A DNA stretch of 64,000 bases. It comes from Paenibacillus eucommiae. Lineage in GTDB: Bacteria; Bacillota; Bacilli; Paenibacillales; NBRC-103111. Shown piece by piece: positions 27,176 to 34,722 of this stretch. How positions within the stretch are numbered: the first letter of the stretch is position 1; each line of letters opens with the position of its first letter. The notes beneath the pieces are model-generated. The model worked only from the letters and a program-made list of their open reading frames with translations. It was not told where the DNA came from and searched no databases. Made by a program: the position numbers and the translations under genes. The DNA lies in NCBI RefSeq assembly GCF_017874215.1, contig NZ_JAGGLB010000013.1, positions 1 to 64,000 of the forward strand, in the 5' to 3' direction.

Positions 27176-28026
27176 GATTCTTTTTGAATATGACCGCCCT
27201 CACCCTTTATCACTGTAAATCACTAAACTTTTATCGGTATTAGATCTGTTTGATTTCGATTTAATCTCGGATTAAACTCGGTTTGATTTTAATTAAATCT
27301 CCGCTTAATCTCGGTTTGATCTCAGTCTAATCTCAATTTGGCATTGATTTAGCATTGATATGTCATTCTTCATGCTTTTTTTGCATTATTTTTGCGTTAA
27401 GGTTCATAAAACTTTTTTATGGGCCGAATTCTTTAATTAATCAGAAAATATATACTTATTGCTCTATTTAATTCCATTCCATTTGCCTTCTAATTTCTCC
27501 TGACAACCGGGTTTACCCGCCAAAAACGGCGCTTTCATCGACATTGACCATTCTCACAAGAAGCGAACTATAAAGAGATTTCTTAATAGTTCGTTCGTAT
27601 TTTACCATTCTTTGCTTGTATTTTTTTTTGGTTTTATTCACCATATATGCAAATTAGGCAACGCTTTCATCAATTAACCCGAGATCGGGCTATTGTCGGC
27701 TTACTTTTTTCATGTTATTCTAGAGATGTTTTCACTCTCTTGATAACTCAACAGACTTTCACACAATTTTCCTTTATAATCAAGGGGATTTCAATCACAC
27801 CCCTTTTTTCTAAATCATTTTCGCCTTTACCGAATGAGGCAAAGCTAAAGCTTACACGCTACGTTAGAGTCAAAGAAAAAATTCATCGTATTCATTGCTT
27901 TTTGTATTTTTATGCATTTCTTTGCATGTTTCGGATTTCACTCTTTTTTGCTTCATTCGGGATTAGCGAAAAGAGATCCAGCAGGCTCAGGCAGGACCTT
28001 GGAATTAAGAACTTTAAATTTGTATT
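27176..28026 (+). promoter_or_regulatory. Long gltB upstream region with repeated AATCTCGG-type units
   Basis: From about 27235 to 27350 the DNA repeats short units such as TTTAATCTCGG, AAATCTCCG and TTTGATCTCAG at intervals of roughly 15-25 bp. A good -10 (TATAAT, 27775-27780) lacks a matching -35, as expected of an activator-dependent promoter. It would give a leader of about 270 nt. GltC control is inferred from the presence of gltC in the window, not from a verified binding motif. I see no gene here. Confidence 0.4.
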
Positions 28027-28058
28027 GGAGGTGAAGGTCAGGCAACTGACCTGGTGCT
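28027..28058 (+). promoter_or_regulatory. Structured gltB translation start: Shine-Dalgarno, hairpin, ATG
   Basis: The ribosome site GGAGGTGA (28027-28034) lies 24 nt from the ATG, normally too far. The nucleotides immediately after it form a perfect 7-bp hairpin, AGGTCAG-GCAA-CTGACCT (28035-28052), with a GNRA loop. Folding it out leaves 6 nt (GGTGCT) between the site and ATG 28059. An in-frame TGA inside the hairpin rules out an upstream start in the gltB frame. Confidence 0.75.
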
Positions 28059-31000
28059 ATGAACGATGTTATGCGTAATGAAGGCCGTTTTGAAAATTTA
28101 CTGGGTACCGAGCACGACAGCTGTGGCATTATATGTATTATTGAGAAGAACGGTCTGCCCTCCCGCGACAATATCCAAAAAACGATTGATTCCTTGGTTA
28201 AGATGGAGCATCGTTCGGGATTTATTAACGGAGAAGGTGATGGCTGCGGAATTTTAACCGACATTCCAAGAGCTCTGTGGGAAAGAAAACTTACAGAGGC
28301 TGGCAGGGATGGCAAACTTGCTTACGATGAGCGTTTTTCGGTTGGTCACATTTTCGTTCCCCGCAAGCTTGATCTTACTCCGGCGCAGATTCAAGCTGGA
28401 ATCCGCAATTTATTCAATGAGCATGGGATCTCAATACTTTTAGAATTAGAAAATCAAGTAGACAATAGTGTGCTTGGGCCAAACGGCCTCAATGACGAGC
28501 CTGTCTTCTGGCAAATCGCAGCCTTTTGCGATAAAGGGGATGGCCAGGCAGCCGATTTCTTGTATGAGCTGCATATTGCTATCGAACAGCAGTACAATGT
28601 TCATGTTGCCACACTCAGCAATGTCACAGCCGCGTATAAAGTGATGGGCGCAGCCAGTATTTTGCCCAAATATTTTAACGACACACGTGACCCTTTATTT
28701 GCTGCGCAAGTTACAATCGGACATAACCGCTACTCAACCAATACTTTATCCAGCTTTTTCCGCGTACAACCCTTCTCCCTTCTCGGTCACAACGGCGAGA
28801 TCAATACTGTGAAAAAAATGCGCATTGAAGCCGATATGGTCGGCGTCCCGCTCGTTAACGGCGGCAGCGATTCCCAGGATATGAACCGTACCGTTGAAAC
28901 ATTCATTCATCGTTTTGGACTTAGCCTTTTTGAAGCCATGGAAATGGTATTTCCGCCCATTATTAATGAAATGAAGCAGTACCGCTCTGAGCTGCAAGAT
29001 CTATATGTGTATTATCGCCAGGTATGGGGGCATTATGCTCAAGGTCCGGCAGGTATCGTCTCGCGCTACGGCAATGAATGTATTTTCAGCGTTGATGCAC
29101 TTGGCTTGCGTCCGGTATGGATGGTAGAAAGTGAAACATCGCTGTACTTTTCTTCCGAGCAGGGAGTCATTACAGTTGACCAAATGGTGGCAGATCCTAA
29201 ATCGATAGCTCCAGGGGAAAAAGTCGGTGTTGTCCTGACTCCAGGGGAGCATGTTCAGGTCATTCCTTATCATGAAGTACAAAATTTAGTGCTTGAACGC
29301 GCCAGCAAAAGGTTGAACCTTGAAGGATTGCGTAAGCATTTGAATCCTCAGCCAACTGGCGAGGCCTACACAAACAGCGAAGCTGTGACTATTACTGATG
29401 CTATGTACAGCGCATTCGGCTGGGACCGCGATGGCATTCAAATGATTGAGACCATGTCTGAAACCGGTGCGGAGCCTATTCGTTCCCTCGGCCACGATGG
29501 TCCTCATGCGGCCCTTAACCCGGAGCGTCAAAATATACCCGACTACATCAAAGAAAGCGTTGCTGTCGTAACGAATCCAGCGATTGACCGCGATCGTGAG
29601 ATGGAGCATTTCTCCACTCGTGTAATTGCCGGCCCCCGTCCTTCCGTTTATGGGCAGGTGGATTCCAAGCTTCGCTTGGAGCTTTTGACGCCTCTCGTAC
29701 TTGAAGGCACCAATGGTGTTGATAGCGAGGAGCAGCTCTCCCAACCTGCTTTCGAACAGCTTATCTCCTTATTTCGCTCACAGGATGAAAGCTCTGTTGC
29801 AACATTGTCAACCACTTTTGCCAAAGGCTCATCCCTAAGCGAAGGGCTCGCGTCACTTGCCTCCGAAGCCATTGCTGCCGTTCGCGGCGGCGCTTCCCTG
29901 TTAGTGCTTGACGACGCAGAGGCTCACCGCAACGATAGATTGTGGATCGATCCGCATTTGGTAGTTTCACAAATTGACATTGCACTGCGCGCCGAGAAGC
30001 TTGCTTTCGGTGACAACCTGCGCCGGCACGTTACACTCGTACTGCGCTCTGCTTCCATTCGCAGCCTGCATGATATTGCAGTAGCTTGTGGATTAGGCGC
30101 TGATGTTATCTCTCCTTATCTGTTGTTTGCTACAGCCTCAGCCAAAGACGGCTCTGCCGCTGCAGCACGTAAAGTATATTTGGCTTTGACCAAAGGCCTG
30201 GAGAAAGTAATCTCCACAATCGGAACCCATGAGCTTCGCGGCTACACCCGTTTCTTCTCCTCCATCGGCCTCCAACCGGAAGTCGCAGAGGTGCTGGATA
30301 TTGTGAACTATCTTGGCAGCGAGAACGCGGGCACAGGCTTCGCCAAGCTTGAAGCTGAAGCCGAAGCAAGGTATGCCGACATCTCCAATCCGAAAGCAAA
30401 AGCGGCACGTAACTTCCGTTTCTTCCAGCGCATGTGGAAGGCTTTGAATGAAGCTGCTTCCGGTACTGCTCCTTACAGTGATTACCGCGACAAGCTTCGT
30501 GAAGAGGAACGTAAAAATCCGGTATCGATCCGTCACGTTGCTGACTTCAATTTTGACAAAGCTTATTCTGAGGGACGTAAGCCCCTGGAGCCGTCTCAAG
30601 TAGATATTTCTGTCGGTAAGCATGATCTGCCGATGTTGATCTCCTCGATGTCCTTCGGTTCTCAGAACGAAACAGCTTTCCGTGCTTATGCCGAAGCAGG
30701 CGAGCGCCTGAACATGGTTACCATGAACGGCGAGGGCGGAGAAATTAAAGATATGCTTGGCCGTTACAAAAGAACGCGCGGTGCACAAGTCGCATCCGGA
30801 CGTTTCGGTATTAATGTCGAGCTGGCCAATGCTGTCGCCTTCCTGGAAATCAAAATCGGTCAGGGCGCCAAGCCGGGCGAAGGCGGACATCTGCCAGGCT
30901 CAAAGGTTACAGCGAAAATCGCTGAAGCGCGTAACGCCACAATCGGCTCGGATTTAATTTCGCCTTCCAACAATCACGACATTTACTCTATTGAGGATTT

Positions 31001-32621
31001 ATCACAAATCATTTCAGAGCTTAAAGAGGCCAGCGGCCGCAAAGCGAAAATCATTGTTAAAGTACCGGTTGTACCGGGAATCGGAACGATTGCAGTAGGG
31101 GTTGCCAAAGCTGGTGCCGATGTGATCACCCTTTCCGGATTTGACGGAGGTACTGGGGCAGCTCGTATACATTCCCTTACCCATGTTGGTCTGCCTACCG
31201 AAATCGGAACGAAGCTGGCTCACGTTGCCTTGATTGAAGCAGGTCTGCGCCACCAAGTAGAGCTTTGGTCTGATGGAGGCATGAAGTCCGGTGCGGATGT
31301 TGTGAAAATGATTATGCTCGGCGCCAACCGCTGCGGTTTTGGAAGCTTATCGATGCAAGCCATTGGATGTACAACTTGCCGCGGCTGCCATCTGGATACT
31401 TGTCACGTGGGGATTGCCACACAAATCGACTCCAAAGAAGAAGCCGATGAAAAAGGTCTCCGCCGCTTCGTTCCACGGGAATTCGATCTGGCTGTAGACG
31501 GCCTGGTTCGTATATTCAGCTCAATGGGCGAAGAAATTCGTGAAATTGTAGCTCAGCTTGGCTTCTCAAACGCACAAGAGCTAGTTGGCCGCTCTGATTT
31601 GCTGGAGCAATTCAGCCACCAGGATCTAATAGATTTGTCTGATATCCTTCGCCCAGCTCCATTATCGTTTATCGCAGCTGCGGAAGCGGCGCAAGAAGGT
31701 GCAGCACAAGCTGCTGTTGCCTCCTCCGATATCAAGATCGCCGCTGGAGCGGAAGGACAAGAATTTTTCCCTGACACCTTGGTCATGGATGCGCCTATCT
31801 CACGCAAATGGTCACGTGTGGATGCCGAAACAAGAATTATTGGCAGCCGCTACTCCAGCCATCGCGTTAGAGATCGCTTCGATGGCAGCTACGATCAGCT
31901 TCCAGCCATTTCCTTGGAGCTGCTGGACGGCTCCGTTCCAGGCAACGGCTTGGCCGCCTTCAATGCACGCGGTGTGAACATTACCGTTCATGGCGGTGCT
32001 GAGGATGGCGTTGCCAAAATGTCACTTGGCGGCAAAGTAGCCATCTTGAAGTCAATCGGCAAAAACAATGCTTACCTCAACGGCAGCGTTGGTAAATCAT
32101 TCGGCTACGGCGCACAAAAAGGCTTGTTCCTGATTCAAGGAAACGCCGACACCCGTGCCTGCATCCGCTTCTCCGGGGCCGATGTCGTCTTCGGCGGCGA
32201 AATCACCACCCCGCTGCAGGATGAGCTTGGCGGTTTGGCAGCACGTGCCAATCTCAAGGGCTTTGCCTTTGAGTACATGACCAATGGCCGCGCCGTCGTT
32301 ATGGGCGATCCGGGTCCATGGATCTGCGCCGGGATGACCGGCGGCGTCATTTACCAGCACCTTGTGCCGGAAATGGGCCTCGATGTCGCTGCTATCGAGC
32401 GCCGTGTCGCCAAAGGCGCCAAGGTCAAGATCGAACCGCTCGGTACGAAAAGCAAGGCTGATCTTACCGAACTGCTCACAGCCTACCATGCTGAGCTTGC
32501 AGGCTCCGGCCAAGACGAAGCCGCGGCCAAAATTACCACATTGCTTGGCAACTTGGATGAAAGCTTCGTGCGCATCGCACCTGTTGGCCTTCAAGCTGAC
32601 CAGTCGGTCGCTACGGAATAA
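28059..32621 (+). CDS. gltB: Glutamate synthase large subunit (lone gltB)
   Basis: A 1520-residue class II amidotransferase/FMN enzyme that makes glutamate from glutamine and 2-oxoglutarate. A 21-residue propeptide precedes the nucleophile Cys22 in EHDSCGI. The amidase domain runs to about 430, followed by a central domain, the FMN/2-oxoglutarate domain (about 830-1180) with LISSMSFGSQNE and GAKPGEGGHLPG, and the C-terminal beta-helix domain with GG repeats (about 1250-1480). The Fe-S segment has Cys at 1104, 1107, 1110 and 1115, that is, one Cys more than the usual C-x5-C-x4-C. No gltD lies within the window; a terminator follows at once. The electron donor must be encoded elsewhere. Confidence 0.95.
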   Translation: MNDVMRNEGRFENLLGTEHDSCGIICIIEKNGLPSRDNIQKTIDSLVKMEHRSGFINGEGDGCGILTDIPRALWERKLTEAGRDGKLAYDERFSVGHIFVPRKLDLTPAQIQAGIRNLFNEHGISILLELENQVDNSVLGPNGLNDEPVFWQIAAFCDKGDGQAADFLYELHIAIEQQYNVHVATLSNVTAAYKVMGAASILPKYFNDTRDPLFAAQVTIGHNRYSTNTLSSFFRVQPFSLLGHNGEINTVKKMRIEADMVGVPLVNGGSDSQDMNRTVETFIHRFGLSLFEAMEMVFPPIINEMKQYRSELQDLYVYYRQVWGHYAQGPAGIVSRYGNECIFSVDALGLRPVWMVESETSLYFSSEQGVITVDQMVADPKSIAPGEKVGVVLTPGEHVQVIPYHEVQNLVLERASKRLNLEGLRKHLNPQPTGEAYTNSEAVTITDAMYSAFGWDRDGIQMIETMSETGAEPIRSLGHDGPHAALNPERQNIPDYIKESVAVVTNPAIDRDREMEHFSTRVIAGPRPSVYGQVDSKLRLELLTPLVLEGTNGVDSEEQLSQPAFEQLISLFRSQDESSVATLSTTFAKGSSLSEGLASLASEAIAAVRGGASLLVLDDAEAHRNDRLWIDPHLVVSQIDIALRAEKLAFGDNLRRHVTLVLRSASIRSLHDIAVACGLGADVISPYLLFATASAKDGSAAAARKVYLALTKGLEKVISTIGTHELRGYTRFFSSIGLQPEVAEVLDIVNYLGSENAGTGFAKLEAEAEARYADISNPKAKAARNFRFFQRMWKALNEAASGTAPYSDYRDKLREEERKNPVSIRHVADFNFDKAYSEGRKPLEPSQVDISVGKHDLPMLISSMSFGSQNETAFRAYAEAGERLNMVTMNGEGGEIKDMLGRYKRTRGAQVASGRFGINVELANAVAFLEIKIGQGAKPGEGGHLPGSKVTAKIAEARNATIGSDLISPSNNHDIYSIEDLSQIISELKEASGRKAKIIVKVPVVPGIGTIAVGVAKAGADVITLSGFDGGTGAARIHSLTHVGLPTEIGTKLAHVALIEAGLRHQVELWSDGGMKSGADVVKMIMLGANRCGFGSLSMQAIGCTTCRGCHLDTCHVGIATQIDSKEEADEKGLRRFVPREFDLAVDGLVRIFSSMGEEIREIVAQLGFSNAQELVGRSDLLEQFSHQDLIDLSDILRPAPLSFIAAAEAAQEGAAQAAVASSDIKIAAGAEGQEFFPDTLVMDAPISRKWSRVDAETRIIGSRYSSHRVRDRFDGSYDQLPAISLELLDGSVPGNGLAAFNARGVNITVHGGAEDGVAKMSLGGKVAILKSIGKNNAYLNGSVGKSFGYGAQKGLFLIQGNADTRACIRFSGADVVFGGEITTPLQDELGGLAARANLKGFAFEYMTNGRAVVMGDPGPWICAGMTGGVIYQHLVPEMGLDVAAIERRVAKGAKVKIEPLGTKSKADLTELLTAYHAELAGSGQDEAAAKITTLLGNLDESFVRIAPVGLQADQSVATE

Positions 32622-32633
32622 TAGATACAAAAC

Positions 32634-32675
32634 AACCTCCCATGGTTATTGCTCTTGGGAGGTTCTTTTTTTTTA
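32634..32675 (+). terminator. Terminator of gltB
   Basis: AACCTCCCA and TGGGAGGTT pair perfectly, followed by a long T run. It lies 12 nt after the gltB stop and shows that gltB is transcribed without a downstream gltD. Confidence 0.92.
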
Positions 32676-33008
32676 CTTTCTAGCTTTATCGCACGACACG
32701 TCGGAATGCTTTATTTAATTGCATCGTTAAACCAACAAATTGTCTATCATTTGATCTTATTTTCCCCTTAAATACTTTATCACTTTAACTCATTAATTGA
32801 TTAATTCACCAACTCGTCAACTCATCAATCCGTTAACTCATCAACTCAAATAAACACTTACACTTACTATGTATATTAATTTTTTCATTATATGCACAAT
32901 CCCTTTCTCTCAGGAGGAGAAAACCGATATACGATTCGCACCTTCTCTTCACTCCTTGTATTTCGAAAGAGATGGTTTTTTTTATTTTCTACTGTTCTAT
33001 TGAGCAGT
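32676..33008. other. A/T-rich spacer with degenerate AACTCATCAA repeats
   Basis: Between about 32785 and 32850 the DNA repeats AACTCATTAA, AACTCGTCAA and AACTCATCAA-like units. The rest is A/T-rich. I see no gene, RNA or clear terminator here. Confidence 0.6.
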
Positions 33009-33806
33009 CTAAATCTTTACTTCCGAAGAACTTAGAACATTCCTTATTATTTCTGCCATAAGATTATACCCGTCTACATTTGGATGTACACCATCATAGG
33101 CTAAATCACTCCTGAGCGTTCTACCATCAGCTTCGCACATAGCAGCATGGTAATTAATGTAGTCTATGCCGTTGTCTACTGCGAGCTGTTTTAGTTCTTC
33201 ATTCACTTGAACAAATAGCCTGTTGCGAATCTCATAACCAAATCGCTCAGTTCCACTTGGTAAAAGTGACCCCAAAAATGGACGGATACCGTTTTGTTGG
33301 ACTATGCTAATCATAGTGCGGGTGTCCGCCACAATGTCCTCTTTGATTTGTGTGAGCTTTAAACGATCTTCGGCGCTAATCCGAATATCATTCAGAACAT
33401 TATCCAGACTATTATCATTACTATCATTCCGTCTATCCATAGCAGCGATATTGTCAATAGAATTTGGAATAGCAGGCATTTCGTCAACTGGCAGGGAATT
33501 ATTGCAGCCTATCATAATGACTGCATAACGCGGCTTCAATTGTACAACATCGGCTTGAAAACGGTGCAGGCCATGCTGCGTAGTATCCCCGCCAATTCCG
33601 CGGTTGACGATCTTAAGCCCACCGTTCCCGAAATACGTCTGGAGCTCCCAGTAATGCGTTATTGAATCTCCAAGAAACACAATATCCACTGGTACTTTAT
33701 GAGCCAGCAAAACTTCGTTATGCATATCAAATTCTGCCCTTCGCAATTCGTAGGAAACAATGGAAGGTTTATAATCGGGTCGGATCATCGGAAAACGAGG
33801 CTTCAT
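33009..33806 (-). CDS. SGNH/GDSL-family hydrolase
   Basis: A 265-residue esterase-like protein. It shows block I FLGDSITHYWE (Ser near residue 49), block II NRGIGGDTT, block III IGCNN and block V DGVHPN (Asp and His), the four SGNH catalytic blocks. No signal peptide is visible, so it is probably cytoplasmic. It has an extra Asn/Asp-rich stretch (about 125-150) compared with typical members. Start ATG 33806 follows AGAGAGTGAT. Members deacetylate sugars or act as esterases. It stands beside a carbohydrate gene cluster but is separated from it by the repeat element. Confidence 0.88.
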   Translation of the reverse strand: MKPRFPMIRPDYKPSIVSYELRRAEFDMHNEVLLAHKVPVDIVFLGDSITHYWELQTYFGNGGLKIVNRGIGGDTTQHGLHRFQADVVQLKPRYAVIMIGCNNSLPVDEMPAIPNSIDNIAAMDRRNDSNDNSLDNVLNDIRISAEDRLKLTQIKEDIVADTRTMISIVQQNGIRPFLGSLLPSGTERFGYEIRNRLFVQVNEELKQLAVDNGIDYINYHAAMCEADGRTLRSDLAYDGVHPNVDGYNLMAEIIRNVLSSSEVKI

Positions 33807-34072
33807 TGTATCACTCTCTTTCTTAAAATTTTGCGTCACCACTTCAATCCAGCACTGCCCTCTTTCAGCTTTCTTTCATCCCCATCGACCAAATAATAGC
33901 ACTTTCACAATACATTATACATTAAAATAAAACGCCTTGCGGTGTCCTTTGATGTGCGTATTCGTGACTTGGGTGCGTTGCGGAGGGAATGGCTATGGGC
34001 TCCAGCCGCTGTTAAAGAAAAACACCTTGCGGCGCCCTTTGAGGTGCGTGTTCGTGACTTGGGTGCGTTGTG

Positions 34073-34196
34073 GAGGGAATGGCTGTGGGCTCCAGCCGCT
34101 GTTAAAGATTTGTTCCCTTGAATCGTATAGATGAGGAGGTAGAAACAAATCTTTAAAGGCGGACGCTACCGCTCTTCCTCCCACAGCCATTCCCTC
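34073..34196. repeat. Module B: 124-nt imperfect hairpin
   Basis: The outer arms GAGGGAATGGCTGTGGG (34073-34089) and CCCACAGCCATTCCCTC (34180-34196) are perfect 17-bp complements. The inner arms AAAGATTTGTT (34104-34114) and AACAAATCTTT (34144-34154) are 11-bp complements. A related hairpin sits at 39893-40012, and a right half at 44868-44925. Confidence 0.9.
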
Positions 34197-34383
34197 TCTT
34201 TAGCTACAATCGCACGAATCACACGAACACCTAGCTCAAACGGACTAGCCAACAAGGTTTTTTCTCTGGATGGAAGGAGATTTCCCCGCGGGCTAAGCCG
34301 CTGGGACTGAAGATCGGCCCCGCCAGCGGGCACAACCGAGAGGTTCTGCTATTTTAACCACCTTTAGAGGCCATCCACCCTCT

Positions 34384-34458
34384 TTTAACGATGAAAATCA
34401 TCATTAAAGTGACTGGCCGACTGGATAACCTTACTTTAACGATGAAAAACATCGTTAA
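34384..34458. repeat. Palindrome cluster (TTTAACGATG family), cluster 3, two copies
   Basis: Copies lie at 34384-34408 (imperfect form) and 34435-34458. They correspond to the third and fourth positions of the four-copy clusters. Confidence 0.9.
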
Positions 34459-34659
34459 CTGAATCGCACGCTCAAAAAGACTACCCATAAGAGGCTGCTT
34501 CCTGAGGGAAGGGAATAGTGGCGATAGGGAAATCTGTGTTTCCTTTCTGATTCCCTTGGTGAATGAACAGTCACACCGATTACTTCATCACTATAAAGCT
34601 GCACCATACGATACTTCCTTTCACTCCAGGCATCCTAAAACTTATTCTTTCTAATAATT

Positions 34660-34703
34660 TCTTTAAAAAAGGGAAGAAAAGGCGGACCGCCTCTTCTTCC
34701 CTT
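34660..34703 (-). terminator. Terminator of the secreted propeller gene
   Basis: AAAGGGAAGA-AAGGCGG and CCGCCT-TCTTCCCTTT form a near-perfect long stem with TTTTTTAAAG on the minus-strand 3' side, about 20 nt after the stop at 34723. Confidence 0.85.
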
Positions 34704-34722
34704 TGCATACTAACTTCACAGT

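Larger units (their letters stand above)
33925..34660. repeat. Mosaic intergenic element, copy III (fullest copy)
   Basis: Ordered modules: A (33930-34010), A again (34020-34070), the B hairpin (34073-34196), a linker with CGAATCACACGAACAC and a GATTTCC-type stretch, two palindromes (34384-34458) and module D (34501-34655). Only two of the usual four palindromes remain. No frame inside has a credible ribosome site. It fills the gap between the SGNH gene and the secreted propeller gene. Confidence 0.85.

Noticed and set aside
27647..28078. Gene directly upstream of and overlapping gltB
   Set aside because: A/T-rich frame with no good start or family similarity; its end overlaps the hairpin and gltB start. 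It lies in the expected leader region.
29286..30890. Antisense frames inside gltB
   Set aside because: They are shadows of a long, well-conserved coding frame and have no ribosome sites.
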